DNA from: Terriglobia bacterium | GTDB taxonomy: Bacteria > Acidobacteriota > Terriglobia > Bryobacterales > Bryobacteraceae | Direction of reading: 5' to 3' | NCBI GenBank assembly: GCA_020073445.1 | Contig: JAIQFE010000009.1 | Span: forward strand, 62,001 to 126,000 | Length of the DNA stretch: 64,000 bases | Part shown: in pieces, positions 53,531-62,681 of the stretch | How the letters are laid out: each line of letters starts with the position of its first letter | Numbering within the stretch: the first letter of the stretch is position 1 | The notes under the pieces: generated by a model | Database searches by the model: none | What the model was told of the DNA's origin: nothing | The model's input: only the letters and a program-made list of their open reading frames with translations | Translations under genes and position numbers: made by a program

Positions 53531-54421
53531 TCAGATGCTCAGGACCGGGCATGGAGAATCGCGCACAATCGAGTACAGCCTGGACCAGACGCGGCTGACG
53601 ATCCCCTGGTCATGCCCTCGGCCGACAACAAGCAGGTCACCTTTCCGGCGGACGATCTCCTCACGGATTCCGTCGGCAACCCCGGCGTCGATGACGACGT
53701 CCGGCACGTCCAGATTCAGGCGATCCTTCAGGCTCCGCATATGGGTGTGGCCCGCGTCGATCAGGTCCTGCCGGTAGGGCGTGAAGTCGATTTCCGGCGT
53801 CGCCGGGGGCATTTCGAGCACGTGTACCAGAGCCAGGCTCGCCTGGTAGGACTTGGCCATGGCCGCAGCTGCCCGGAGAACGGCCTCCGATTCCGGGGTC
53901 TCATCCAGCGCGCAGATGATGGATTTGTAGGGAACCGTGGGCGCATGCCCCTGAATGGCGGTGCCGGTGCCGGTCCAGACGGCGGCGCTGACATCATGCA
54001 GCACCTTAGCGGTGACCGAGCCGAGCAGGAATCGCCGGATGACCCCGTCGCCGCGCGTCGGCATCATCACCAGATCGGCGCCCTGATGTTGCAGGACTTT
54101 GTGAATGACGGCGCCAGCTTCACCTTCCTCGGTGAGTAAGTTGGGGCGCTGGCCGGGAAACTCTTCCGTGGCGAACGCGCTTAGCCGCTGTCCTTCGACC
54201 TGACGGGCTTCTTCCGCGATCTTGGGATCCGCGTACGCCACATCGCTATATACCAGGACACTTTCGATGTCGCGATTCACGAATACAGGGCGCAGGGCGT
54301 ACGCATGTACTAAGGTGAGGTCGGCCGAGAAGTGCCGGGTCATGTCCTTCACGTACGGAACCATGGCCGCGCACGAGGCGGAATAATCCACCGGAAACAA
54401 TACTTTTTTGAAGGGCAACAT
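53531..54421 (-). CDS. Tandem universal stress protein (two UspA domains)
   Basis: A 296-residue protein with two Usp folds (about 1-145 and 160-296). Each opens with a VLFPVDYS/IICALDET strand containing the conserved Asp. The C-terminal ATP-binding pattern G-2x-G-9x-G-S/T is partly seen in MMPTRGDGVIRRFLLGSVT (domain 1) and VVGRGHDQG...SIV (domain 2); the second is less regular and may not bind nucleotide. Tandem Usp proteins accompany starvation and hypoxia responses in other bacteria. It is nine bases after the phosphoribosyltransferase gene. Confidence 0.9.
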   Translation of the reverse strand: MLPFKKVLFPVDYSASCAAMVPYVKDMTRHFSADLTLVHAYALRPVFVNRDIESVLVYSDVAYADPKIAEEARQVEGQRLSAFATEEFPGQRPNLLTEEGEAGAVIHKVLQHQGADLVMMPTRGDGVIRRFLLGSVTAKVLHDVSAAVWTGTGTAIQGHAPTVPYKSIICALDETPESEAVLRAAAAMAKSYQASLALVHVLEMPPATPEIDFTPYRQDLIDAGHTHMRSLKDRLNLDVPDVVIDAGVADGIREEIVRRKGDLLVVGRGHDQGIVSRVWSRLYSIVRDSPCPVLSI

Positions 54422-54429
54422 AGCACCCT

Positions 54430-55107
54430 CTATTGTGCATTTTCGCGGCCAATCGTGGAAGGCACTGCGGAAAGAGCGTCTTGCACTTCGCGATCGGAGA
54501 CCTGAGTGAAGTCCTCATACCAGGCTCCGACTGCTTCGAAGGGCTCGGGAGAAGACAGGCATACGACCTCGTCGGCTTCCCGGCGCATCGCGTCGCAAGT
54601 CGACGGGCGACCCACGGGTACGGCGACTACAATTCGTTTTGCGCCCTGATGACGAAGGGCGCGTACCGCGGCCAGCATGGTACTGCCCGTGGCGAGCCCG
54701 TCGTCGACGATGATGACTTCCTTGCCGCGAACCTCGATCATGGAGCGTGTCCCGCGATAGAGACGGCTGCGCCGGTCGATCTCGCGCTCTTCGCGTGCGG
54801 CTATTTCTTCGATAACCCGCTGGGTGAGTTCGCACTCACGGACCAACCCTTGGTCGATTACGCGCACCGCTGGGTCTGTTCCCGCTGTTTCCGCGATTGC
54901 GCCAAATCCCAGCTCGGGCTGCCAGGGAACACCCAGCTTGCGGACTAGGAACACGTCCATGGGAGCGCCCAGGAAGTCGGCTACGATGCGTGCTACGGGC
55001 GCTCCGCCGCGCGGCAGGCCGAGAACCACCAAGTTAGGGTGTCCCACATACTCGGTCAGCGCCTGGGCCAGCAGGCGACCGGCTTCTTCGCGATTGCGAA
55101 ACATCAT
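54430..55107 (-). CDS. Type I phosphoribosyltransferase-domain protein
   Basis: A 225-residue protein with the PRPP-binding motif VIIVDDGLATGSTMLAA near 119-135 and the flexible-loop region LGLPRGGAPVARIVAD near 27. This group (COG1926-like) has no settled substrate and often adjoins universal stress protein or dienelactone hydrolase genes. The ATG at 55107 is chosen because the domain starts there (MMFRNREEAGR); the frame runs 28 codons further back through repeat-like sequence. Probably first gene of the usp-glgP-xfp group. Confidence 0.85.
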   Translation of the reverse strand: MMFRNREEAGRLLAQALTEYVGHPNLVVLGLPRGGAPVARIVADFLGAPMDVFLVRKLGVPWQPELGFGAIAETAGTDPAVRVIDQGLVRECELTQRVIEEIAAREEREIDRRSRLYRGTRSMIEVRGKEVIIVDDGLATGSTMLAAVRALRHQGAKRIVVAVPVGRPSTCDAMRREADEVVCLSSPEPFEAVGAWYEDFTQVSDREVQDALSAVPSTIGRENAQ

Positions 55108-55139
55108 CTCACGAATGTTAGTGCAGTTGTGGTGCCAGA

Positions 55140-55203
55140 TCGCCCCCGCCCTAACAGGCGGGGCTGGGCAGAAGCGCGCGTTTAGCCCCACCTGTCAGGG
55201 TGA
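55140..55203. repeat. Inverted pair of GCCCCRCCTGTYAGGG repeats
   Basis: CCCCGCC-CTAACA-GGCGGGG (55144-55163) and AGCCCCACCTGTCAGGGTGA (near 55184-55203) are inverted copies of one another. They fill the gap between the phosphoribosyltransferase start and the VWA gene stop, a typical site for a REPIN. Confidence 0.65.
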
Positions 55204-55207
55204 GGGA

Positions 55208-56425
55208 CTAGTGGATCGTGCGCGTTTTGCGGTTCATGTAGTCCATCAGCAGATATTGCCCCAGGTTGTGGGGAGTGGTGAAGTACGCCTTGCCGCGGCA
55301 CAGCTGCGTCACCTTCTGGATGAACTGGACCAATCCGTAATCGCTGGCCAGCATGAACGTGTTGATCAGGATGTTCTGGCGCTTGCAGCGATTGACTTCT
55401 TCGAGCGTGCGGCTGATCACCAGCGGATCCAGGCCGAAGGCATTGCGGTAGATGCGCCCGTCCTCGAGCGTCAACGCGCTGGGCTTGCCGTCGGTGATCA
55501 TGATGATCTGCTTCATGTCCTTGCGTTCCTGGTTGAGCAGGCGTTGCGCCAGGATCAGACCCTCGCGCGTATTGGTGTAGTACGGGCCGACTTGCACGCG
55601 CGCGAGTTCCTCGATCCGCAGCTCCTCGGCCGAATCGTGGAACAGCACGCAGCGCAGCGAGTCGCCGGGGTATTGCGTCCGGATCAGGTGCGAGAGCGCC
55701 ATGGCCACTTTCTTGGCCGGCGTGAAGCGGTCTTCGCCGTACAGGATCATGCTGTGGCTGCAATCGAGCATCAGGACCGTGGCGCAGGAACTTTGATACT
55801 CGGATTGGTGCACGTGCAGATCTTCGTATTCGAGGTTCAACGGCAGCTTGACGCCTTCGCGCTGCATCGCGCTGAACAGAGTCTGGCAGACGTCCAGATT
55901 CATGGTGTCGCCGAATTCGTACTGCTTGGCCGCGCCGGTAGTCTCGACGCCTGTGGCCAGATCGCGCGTGTCATGCGCACCGAAGCTCGAATGGCCCAGC
56001 GATCCTAGCAGATCCTTTAGGGTCTTGAAGCCGAGGAAATCGACGCTCTTATCGGTGATCTTGACGTCGACTTTGCTTTCCTGCTTACCGGCGCCGCCGG
56101 ACTGCTGATCGGTGTTGATGTAGCCTTCGTCGACCAGCTTCTGGACAAGTTTGCCGAGCAACTGGTCCATCTCCTCTTCGCTCATGCTTTCGAGCTTTTG
56201 CTGGATCTGTTCGGCGCGTTCGGGATCAAAGAATTCACCGCGCTGGAGGGCTTCTTCGATGGCGCGCTTGAGTTCGTCGAGCGAGTGCTCGTTGAACTCG
56301 CTGAACTGCATGTAGGGGTTGTTGAAGCCGCTTTCGAGGAAAAAGTCGGAGAGCGCCTTCATGAGGTCTTCAGCGCTCAGACCAAGATCCTCGCCGGTGT
56401 ACTTGGAATAGCGTACCGATTTCAT
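55208..56425 (-). CDS. VWA-domain protein partnered with a MoxR-type AAA+ ATPase
   Basis: A 405-residue protein. The N-terminal half (about 1-190) is helical and acidic; the C-terminal half is a von Willebrand A domain with the metal-ion adhesion motif DCSHS (221-225), a conserved Thr in NTREGL and Asp in IMITDGKPS. Such proteins pair with AAA+ ATPases (the gene at 57417-58910) as chelatase- or chaperone-like machines. Here a PEP-CTERM gene separates the two. The substrate is unknown. Confidence 0.85.
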   Translation of the reverse strand: MKSVRYSKYTGEDLGLSAEDLMKALSDFFLESGFNNPYMQFSEFNEHSLDELKRAIEEALQRGEFFDPERAEQIQQKLESMSEEEMDQLLGKLVQKLVDEGYINTDQQSGGAGKQESKVDVKITDKSVDFLGFKTLKDLLGSLGHSSFGAHDTRDLATGVETTGAAKQYEFGDTMNLDVCQTLFSAMQREGVKLPLNLEYEDLHVHQSEYQSSCATVLMLDCSHSMILYGEDRFTPAKKVAMALSHLIRTQYPGDSLRCVLFHDSAEELRIEELARVQVGPYYTNTREGLILAQRLLNQERKDMKQIIMITDGKPSALTLEDGRIYRNAFGLDPLVISRTLEEVNRCKRQNILINTFMLASDYGLVQFIQKVTQLCRGKAYFTTPHNLGQYLLMDYMNRKTRTIH

Positions 56426-56493
56426 GCGGGCGCGAGAACCTCCCTCTCCACGCTACCATGCCGCAGGGAGGGAGGTATGCGCCGCGAAACAAT

Positions 56494-57195
56494 TCACGCC
56501 CTGCGCGGCTTCAGGCCAAAGAGCAGAAGGCCGGCGCCAGCCACCAGCATCGAAATGGTGCTCGGCTCGGGAACGGACGGGGAGGATGTCACGTCGAATT
56601 GGCCCGAATAGGTGCTGCTGACGGTTCCGCCGGCCAGAAGAGTAGATTGAATCGCTGCCGTGGTTGCGAGCGCCTGCGTGGTGAACCCACCGGACCAAAG
56701 ACCAGTGACGCCGCCGTCGTCGATCGTGCCGTTCGCCGTAAAACTCACCAGCGTAATTGCTCCGAGGTTGGTTAAGACGAAGGGAGAGCCCGCGGATGCG
56801 GAACACGATTGCCCGATTGTAAGACCCGCGCAATTGGTATTCGCCGAGCCCGGGCCAAGTCCCGTCAACACGAAGTCCAGGGTTGTCCCCTGAAAAGTCA
56901 TGAACTGGTCGACCGACCCACCGCCCGCGGTTAGGTTCATGATGTCGCCCACGACGCCAGTCCCCAGCGTTCCTCCGGAATAGGTCAGGTTGGTTCCCGC
57001 ACCTGTGTCGATGCAGCCTGTTCCGGCTTGTGATCCCGTAGGCAGCCAGCTAATGGATAGCTCCGAAAACGAAACGCCCCCGCCCGCACAATTGGCCACG
57101 TCTAGGGATCCGATCACATTGGCCGAGGCCGGCTTCACGAACACAAAACACGTTACCGCGGCCAGCATCGCCAGCGGGATACGAAGATACGACAT
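56494..57195 (-). CDS. PEP-CTERM secreted protein, second in window
   Basis: A 233-residue exported protein with a signal peptide (about 1-25, ending ASA), a Gly/Ser/Thr-rich body with a few Cys, and the sorting tail VPEPSTISMLVAGAGLLLFGLKPRRA. It lies between the VWA and AAA+ genes in the same orientation, but 221 bases separate it from the AAA+ gene and 68 from the VWA gene, so it may have its own promoter. It shares only the sorting signal with the PEP-CTERM protein at 25.7 kb. Confidence 0.88.
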   Translation of the reverse strand: MSYLRIPLAMLAAVTCFVFVKPASANVIGSLDVANCAGGGVSFSELSISWLPTGSQAGTGCIDTGAGTNLTYSGGTLGTGVVGDIMNLTAGGGSVDQFMTFQGTTLDFVLTGLGPGSANTNCAGLTIGQSCSASAGSPFVLTNLGAITLVSFTANGTIDDGGVTGLWSGGFTTQALATTAAIQSTLLAGGTVSSTYSGQFDVTSSPSVPEPSTISMLVAGAGLLLFGLKPRRA

Positions 57196-57416
57196 GGGAC
57201 TGCTCCGTCGAGGCCAAGTCTTTCCTTGTGCCCGAACCCGATCAGCTTACCCGGAGGGGGCGGAATTGCTAACTGTACGTTGGTGCTACCGGGGTGCCCA
57301 ACCGTACTGGTACGCCGTGGGCGTGAGGTACTCAGGGTGAGGCGAGGCGGGATCAGGCGCGCACTGGGCTGCGGTCTTCTCCGCGATCATCACGTCTGGC
57401 AACCGAACCGATGATT

Positions 57417-58910
57417 TTACTGGTAGTTCCTGCGCGAGGCCTTGGCTTTGGGATCGTCCGGGGCAGGCTCCCGCCGCCGCACTTCGGCCGTGTATCCGAT
57501 CTCTTCATTCCGGCTGATCCGCCGGTGCGCGTAGAGACCTTCAAGGATGAATTCGGCCGCCGCGGCCCGAACTGCATCCGGTTCGCTCGCGCCTAATCCC
57601 AGAAGCTTCGTCTTTTCAAGCAATCCCTGAATGCCCGAGAGCTGCTTGATCATTTCCGATGACGGCTGCGTCTCGTCCAGCTTTAGCGACCCGCCCAGCT
57701 CGAACCACTGGATGATCGTCGACATATTCTCGCCGTCGAAAATCCGCGTATACACTTTGCCGACTGCCAGGCGAATCAGTTCGCGCGCGATCGCATCGCC
57801 GCCCTTGAGCTCGCCTTCGTACTCCAGTTCCAGTTTGCCGGTGATGGAGGGGAGGGCCGCATAGATATCCAGCACGCGCGGAACGGCAACCGCATCACCG
57901 ATCGAAAGCGCCCGCCGCTCGGCGTTCGAGATGACATTTTCCAGCACCGAGATCGGCAGCCGCTGGCTGACGCCGGAGCGCTTGTCGACACGCTTATCGT
58001 CGCGAGCCGAAAATGCGAGTTGCTCCACTGCCTCGCGAATGTAAGACGGCACGCGGATCTCGATGGGCGCATTCCGTTTGGCCCACGCTTCCTGCTCGGT
58101 GATCGCCATCCCGTGATCGAGCGCCACCGGATAGTGCGTGCGAATCTCGCTGCCGATGCGATCTTTGAGCGGCGTGATGATCTTGCCGCGCGCGGTGTAA
58201 TCCTCGGGGTTGGCGGTGAACACCAGCATCACGTCCAGAGGCAGCCGTACTGGATACCCTTTAATCTGTACGTCGCCTTCCTGCATGATGTTGAACAGGC
58301 CCACCTGAATCTTGCCCGCAAGGTCGGGCAGCTCGTTGATGGCGAAAATCCCCCGGTTTGCGCGCGGCAGCAGCCCATAGTGGACCGTCAGCTCGTCGGC
58401 GATGTTTTGCCCCGCGCGAGCCGCTTTGATGGGGTCGATATCGCCGATCATGTCGGCAATCGTGACGTCGGGCGTGGCCAGCTTCTCGACGTAACGCTCT
58501 TCCCGCGACAGCCAGGCGATCGGCGTGGCGTCGCCCATCTCGCGAATTTTGTCGCGGCAGGATTTGCAGATCGGCGTGAACGGATTGTCGCGAATTTCGC
58601 AGCCGCGGATGTAGGGGACGCGCTCATCGAGCAGCGTCGCCAGCATGCGGATCAGCCGGGTCTTGGCTTGGCCGCGCAGCCCCAGCAGAATGAAGTTGTG
58701 GCGTGAAAGTACCGCGTTGACCACCTGCGGCACGACGCTATCGTCGAAGCCCACGATGCCCGGGAACAACGGCTCGTGTTTCTGCAGCCGGCAGATCAGA
58801 TTCTCGCGCAACTCGTCTTTCACGGTGCGCTGTGGAAGCTTGGCAGCCAGATCTTTGTAGTTTCGAAGTGCTCCGAGGGTCTCGGGAAGGCCGGCGGCAG
58901 ATTTAGTCAA
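57417..58910 (-). CDS. MoxR/magnesium-chelatase-like AAA+ ATPase
   Basis: A 497-residue AAA+ protein. Walker A is GLRGQAKT (77-84), Walker B lies around GIFAINELPDL (near 188), and the sensor region is LVFTANPEDYTARGKIITPLKDRIGSEIRTHY. A Cys-rich insert RGCEIRDNPFTPICKSC (near 101-117) could bind a metal. It is longer than ordinary MoxR (about 330). The start is TTG at 58910, preceded by AAGGAG at eight bases. It likely works with the VWA protein downstream, as in MoxR-VWA systems that mature or assemble other proteins. Confidence 0.88.
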   Translation of the reverse strand: MTKSAAGLPETLGALRNYKDLAAKLPQRTVKDELRENLICRLQKHEPLFPGIVGFDDSVVPQVVNAVLSRHNFILLGLRGQAKTRLIRMLATLLDERVPYIRGCEIRDNPFTPICKSCRDKIREMGDATPIAWLSREERYVEKLATPDVTIADMIGDIDPIKAARAGQNIADELTVHYGLLPRANRGIFAINELPDLAGKIQVGLFNIMQEGDVQIKGYPVRLPLDVMLVFTANPEDYTARGKIITPLKDRIGSEIRTHYPVALDHGMAITEQEAWAKRNAPIEIRVPSYIREAVEQLAFSARDDKRVDKRSGVSQRLPISVLENVISNAERRALSIGDAVAVPRVLDIYAALPSITGKLELEYEGELKGGDAIARELIRLAVGKVYTRIFDGENMSTIIQWFELGGSLKLDETQPSSEMIKQLSGIQGLLEKTKLLGLGASEPDAVRAAAAEFILEGLYAHRRISRNEEIGYTAEVRRREPAPDDPKAKASRRNYQ

Positions 58911-59001
58911 GACCGTACTCCTTAGTAACGCGCACAGGCGTCTGTGCGTTCATACGGCGATTGTAGCAATTTGCTATGCTCTACCATTCCCGCACCTTAG
59001 C

Positions 59002-59835
59002 ATGGAGAGAGAGCAACCATCCGAGCTTGAATTCCGCCGCTTCTGGCAACGCCTGCAGGCCCTCGGCCTGAATGCGTATGAAGCGCGATCGTACCTGGTG
59101 CTGGTGGGGCATCCCCGGTTCAAAGCACTGGAACTGGCGGCTCGCGCGCACGTGCCGCGCCAGAAAATCTATGAAGTGCTCGATAGTCTGGTCGAAAAAG
59201 GTTTCGCCCGCGTAATCCAGGACCGCACCAAGCTGTTCTCGGCGGTTCCGCCCGATCAGGCTCTGCCGGCTTATCTATCGCGCCGAACGCACGCGCTCGA
59301 AGCCGAGCTCGCCGAACAGAGCAAAGCAGCTTCCGGACTGCTGAACGACCTGATGTCCGCTTATGCGGAAGGGCAGGGCGGTGGAGGCACGCTCGATTTT
59401 CTCCGCCTGGTGAACGATCCGGGCCAGACGGCCGGCCAGTTCCGCGCCATGCTGGCGGAAGCGCGCACCGAGTATCTCGAATTCTCGCGGCCGCCCTACG
59501 CAGTAGATCCGCTGGATGCCGAGCAGGTTCTGCAGGCGTGTTCACGCGGCGTTCAATGCCGCCTGATTGTCGAGAGCGGCACACTCGACGCCGCGCACCA
59601 GCGGTTCCTCACCGAATACGAAAACGCGGGCGTCCAGATCCGGCAGATCGACAAAGTCCCGATGAAAATGGCCGTGATGGACGGCCGCTGCGGATTGCTC
59701 GCGCTGGTGGACCCGGTGACTACCAAACCCGCCTGGACCGCGGTGGTGTTCGAACACGAAGGCATGGCCGAGGCGATGAAGAGCTTGTTCGAGGACTATT
59801 GGCGGCGGGCTTCCGCAGGTGCGGGCAGGTCGTAA
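59002..59835 (+). CDS. TrmB-family transcriptional regulator
   Basis: A 277-residue regulator. The N-terminal winged helix (about 10-80; LGLNAYEARSYLVLVGHP and VPRQKIYEVLDSLVEKGFA) is typical of TrmB, a family mostly known from archaea, where it senses sugars. The C-terminal half is an effector-binding domain resembling phospholipase D-like folds (RGVQCRLIVESGT). It is divergent from the AAA+ gene with a 91-base gap and could control it. Its last 40 bases overlap the convergent HAD gene. Confidence 0.85.
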   Translation: MEREQPSELEFRRFWQRLQALGLNAYEARSYLVLVGHPRFKALELAARAHVPRQKIYEVLDSLVEKGFARVIQDRTKLFSAVPPDQALPAYLSRRTHALEAELAEQSKAASGLLNDLMSAYAEGQGGGGTLDFLRLVNDPGQTAGQFRAMLAEARTEYLEFSRPPYAVDPLDAEQVLQACSRGVQCRLIVESGTLDAAHQRFLTEYENAGVQIRQIDKVPMKMAVMDGRCGLLALVDPVTTKPAWTAVVFEHEGMAEAMKSLFEDYWRRASAGAGRS

Positions 59836-60431
59836 TTCGTCGGGATATTGCGCGCAACGAAGTCCTCCCAGGTCGAGTACGGCTCAGCAAGCAAGCCGAC
59901 GGCGCGGGCCCCTTCTACGTTCTCCGCTTTATCGTCCAGAAACAGAGCCTGCGAAGGCTCGACCCCGAGTCCCCGAGTTGCATCGACATAGATTTCCGGT
60001 TGCGGCTTCACCTTGCGAAGCTCGTAGGAAAACGTCACGTGGTCAAAATGGTCCAGAAATCCCGGCGTGCGCCGCAGTTCTTCGCCCAGGACACGCGGCA
60101 GGTTCGACAGGATCGCTGTTCGAAAACCCGCACCGCGCAACTGCCCGATCCAGTCGAAAACTCGTTGGTCGTAACGATTCCAAAGCTCGATTTCGCTACG
60201 AACAAGTTCGGGCAACTGGGATGGCTGGAAAGAGGGGCCAACGACTCCCCGCCAATACTCGGCGGGCTCAAGTCGGCCGGCATCGTATTCAACGCGAGTC
60301 TGCCACAATCCCGTCAGAAACCGGTCCACAGGGAGTTCACTGGCTGCGGCAGCTCTCGCGATTCTGCCTTCATCAGGGTGAAAACACAGCACTCCGCCGA
60401 AATCGAAGATTACTGCACGAACAGGAGCCAT
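59796..60431 (-). CDS. HAD-superfamily hydrolase (epoxide hydrolase N-terminal-like phosphatase)
   Basis: A 211-residue haloacid dehalogenase-fold enzyme. Motif I is VIFDFGGVL (residues 7-15; one of the usual Asp pair is replaced by Gly, as in the soluble epoxide hydrolase-like subgroup), motif II ILSNLP, motif III Lys in RKVKPQPEIY, and motif IV FLDDKAENVEGA. It is probably a small-molecule phosphatase. The ATG at 60431 is used; the frame continues 110 codons into the glycosyltransferase gene, but that part encodes nothing recognisable. It begins 11 bases after the glycosyltransferase stop. Confidence 0.85.
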   Translation of the reverse strand: MAPVRAVIFDFGGVLCFHPDEGRIARAAAASELPVDRFLTGLWQTRVEYDAGRLEPAEYWRGVVGPSFQPSQLPELVRSEIELWNRYDQRVFDWIGQLRGAGFRTAILSNLPRVLGEELRRTPGFLDHFDHVTFSYELRKVKPQPEIYVDATRGLGVEPSQALFLDDKAENVEGARAVGLLAEPYSTWEDFVARNIPTNYDLPAPAEARRQ

Positions 60432-60442
60432 TCCCGGAGTAA

Positions 60443-61429
60443 CTAGCGAGCCCCGCCGGCGGCCTTCTCTTCGCGCCGGGTGCGGATTTCGCGCACGGCG
60501 TAAATGCGGCGGCCCTGGCTTTCGAAATACGTCCGTGTGAGCACTTCTCCCAGCAGTCCAGTGCAGAACAGGATCACGCCGGTGACCAGCGCAAGCGCGC
60601 CCGCCAGCATCAGCGGCCCGTGTGCCTGAACGATATCGATTCCGGTCCACATTTTCTGTACCGCGAGCCCGATCAGGACCAGAGTGCCGCTTCCGGCGCT
60701 GAGTAATCCCCACTTTCCGAAGAAATGCATGGGCCGCGTGAAGTATTTCAGCAGGAACCAAATCGTAAAAATATCGAACGCCACGCGGAAGGTTCGACCC
60801 AGGCCGTAATGCGACCCGCCGTTGACGCGGGGCAGATTGCGGATAGGCACTTCGGCGATGCGGGCGCCGTAGAACGATGCCAGCGCGGGAATGAAGCGGT
60901 GCAATTCGCCGTAAAGATTGACGTCTTTGAGAATCTCCGAACGGTAGGCCTTGAAGGTAGTGCCGAAATCCCGCAGGTCCACGTTGGACGCCTTGGCCAT
61001 GAGCCAGTTGGCGATCCGCGAGGGAATCTTGCGCGTGACCGCGTTATCCAGCCGCTCCTTGCGCCATCCGCTGGCGATATCGTAGCCTTCGTCGATTTTC
61101 TCGAGCAGCGCCGGAATATCTTCGGGCGCGTGCTGCAAGTCGCCGTCGAGCGAGATGACGATGTTGCCTTGGGATTCGTCGAATCCCGCTGCCAACGCCG
61201 CGGTCTGCCCGAAGTTGCGGCGCAGCCGGATCACTTTCAGGCGCGGATCGGTCTCGACCAGGTTCGCAAGAAGGTCAAAGCTGCGGTCGGTGGAAGCGTC
61301 GTCGACAAAAAGAATTTCGTAGGGACGGCGGATTTTCTCGAGCACAGCAGTCAGCCGGTCATAGAGCGGCAAAATGCACGGCTCCTCGTTGTGGATCGGA
61401 ACGACGATAGACAACGTTGGCACTGCCAC
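60443..61429 (-). CDS. GT2 glycosyltransferase of the polyprenyl-phosphate sugar type
   Basis: A 328-residue membrane-bound glycosyltransferase like dolichol/undecaprenyl-phosphate mannosyl or glucosyl transferases (ArnC/GtrB-like). The GT-A domain has SIVVPIHNEE, FVDDASTD and the metal motif ISLDGDLQHAPED (near 92). Two membrane helices follow (about 245-265 and 275-298). It would attach a sugar to a lipid carrier facing the cytoplasm. The A of its start codon is the last base of the dinB stop, so translation is probably coupled. Confidence 0.88.
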   Translation of the reverse strand: MAVPTLSIVVPIHNEEPCILPLYDRLTAVLEKIRRPYEILFVDDASTDRSFDLLANLVETDPRLKVIRLRRNFGQTAALAAGFDESQGNIVISLDGDLQHAPEDIPALLEKIDEGYDIASGWRKERLDNAVTRKIPSRIANWLMAKASNVDLRDFGTTFKAYRSEILKDVNLYGELHRFIPALASFYGARIAEVPIRNLPRVNGGSHYGLGRTFRVAFDIFTIWFLLKYFTRPMHFFGKWGLLSAGSGTLVLIGLAVQKMWTGIDIVQAHGPLMLAGALALVTGVILFCTGLLGEVLTRTYFESQGRRIYAVREIRTRREEKAAGGAR

Positions 61430-62676
61430 TAGGATAGCTTACCCTTTTTCGGATCCTTGCCGGGCAGGTTTTCGGGGTTTTCGTGTACCCGCTGCCGGAA
61501 CGCCGCTTTCATGCCGGAAGCCAGGGAAATGATGCCATCCTGGCCGTATTTCTCGCGGATTTTATCGACGGCTGCGAGGGTCCGGCGCCAATCTTCGGCG
61601 CGTCCTTCGTCGATGAGGCTGGTCTGTCCTTCGGTTGCTTCGAGCGACTGCGCGTAGACTCCCAGCAGGCGGATCGGTTTGCCGGTCCAGGCCTTGTGGA
61701 ACAGGTCGCGTGCCGCCGCCGCGAGTTCCGCGTCGACCTGCGAGGCATGGTCGAGCGTCCGGGACCGCGTGAACGTCGAGAAGTCGGAGTAACGCAGCTT
61801 GATCTGCAACGTGCGCGCCCACAAGTCATGATCGCGCAGCCGCCGCGCCACCATTTCCGAAAGTCTGACCAGGATGCCGTCGAGCGCCGCGGTCTCAGCG
61901 GTATCGACCATGAACGTATGTTCGTGGCTGATGGATTTCGGGCCGCCGCCTTCGCCGACCTCGGTGTCAAACCAGCCGCCTGCGTCCATGCCGTGCGACT
62001 TGCCAGCCAGCGCCAGCCCCCACTTGCCGAAATGCTGTTCGAGGAACGCTGCATCGAGTGCCGCCAGATCGCCGACTTTGCGGATACCGACCGCATGCAG
62101 ACGTCCCTCGGTGACTTTGCCGACTCCGGGGATCTTGCGCACGTCGAGCGGCGCCAGGAAACTCGCTTCCTGGCCGGGAAGGATCCACAGGATGCCATTA
62201 GGTTTCGCCTGATCGGAGGCGACCTTCGCCACCATCCGCGATGCGGAGATCCCGATGGAGCAGTTCAAGGCAGTGGTTTCTTTGACGGCCTGGTGCAGCT
62301 TGTGGGCGGCTTGCAGCGGCGTTCCGTGCAGCCGCTCGGTGCCCGTCAGATCCAGATACGCTTCATCGATCGACGCCATGTCGACTTTAGGCGAGAATCG
62401 CTGCAGAACTTCATAAACCTTGTGCGAGTATTCGACGTAGCGCTCGCGGTGGCCGTCGACGAAGATCGCTTGGGGACACAGCTTGTAGGCGGTCCGTAAC
62501 GGCATGGCCGAGTGGACGCCGAACTTGCGCGCTGCGTAGGAAGCGGCCGACACCACGCCGCGCTCATTGGGCCGCCCGCCCACCACCACCGGCTTGCCCT
62601 TGAGCGAGGGATCGAAGAGCTCTTCGACCGAGACGAAGAACGCGTCCATGTCGAGATGGAAATAGAGCCTGGTCAC
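61429..62676 (-). CDS. dinB: DNA polymerase IV (DinB, Y family)
   Basis: Translesion polymerase. Catalytic carboxylates are in FHLDMDAFF (Asp near 8) and MASIDEAYLD (Asp/Glu near 100); SYAARKFGVHSAMP, the HhH motif IPGVGKVTEGRL and the little-finger region follow. At 415 residues it is normal to slightly long, ending in a Lys-rich tail (GKDPKKGKLS). I start it at GTG 62676, five bases after the prmC stop, since TRLYFHLDMDAFF is the conserved start; the open frame extends 25 more codons into prmC. It is unrelated to the DinB-like protein at 17.2 kb. Confidence 0.93.
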   Translation of the reverse strand: MTRLYFHLDMDAFFVSVEELFDPSLKGKPVVVGGRPNERGVVSAASYAARKFGVHSAMPLRTAYKLCPQAIFVDGHRERYVEYSHKVYEVLQRFSPKVDMASIDEAYLDLTGTERLHGTPLQAAHKLHQAVKETTALNCSIGISASRMVAKVASDQAKPNGILWILPGQEASFLAPLDVRKIPGVGKVTEGRLHAVGIRKVGDLAALDAAFLEQHFGKWGLALAGKSHGMDAGGWFDTEVGEGGGPKSISHEHTFMVDTAETAALDGILVRLSEMVARRLRDHDLWARTLQIKLRYSDFSTFTRSRTLDHASQVDAELAAAARDLFHKAWTGKPIRLLGVYAQSLEATEGQTSLIDEGRAEDWRRTLAAVDKIREKYGQDGIISLASGMKAAFRQRVHENPENLPGKDPKKGKLS

Positions 62677-62681
62677 GGCAG

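Noticed and set aside
59796-60761. 321-residue HAD protein starting at 60761.
   Set aside because: The first 110 codons are an out-of-phase shadow of the glycosyltransferase gene; motif I starts just after ATG 60431.
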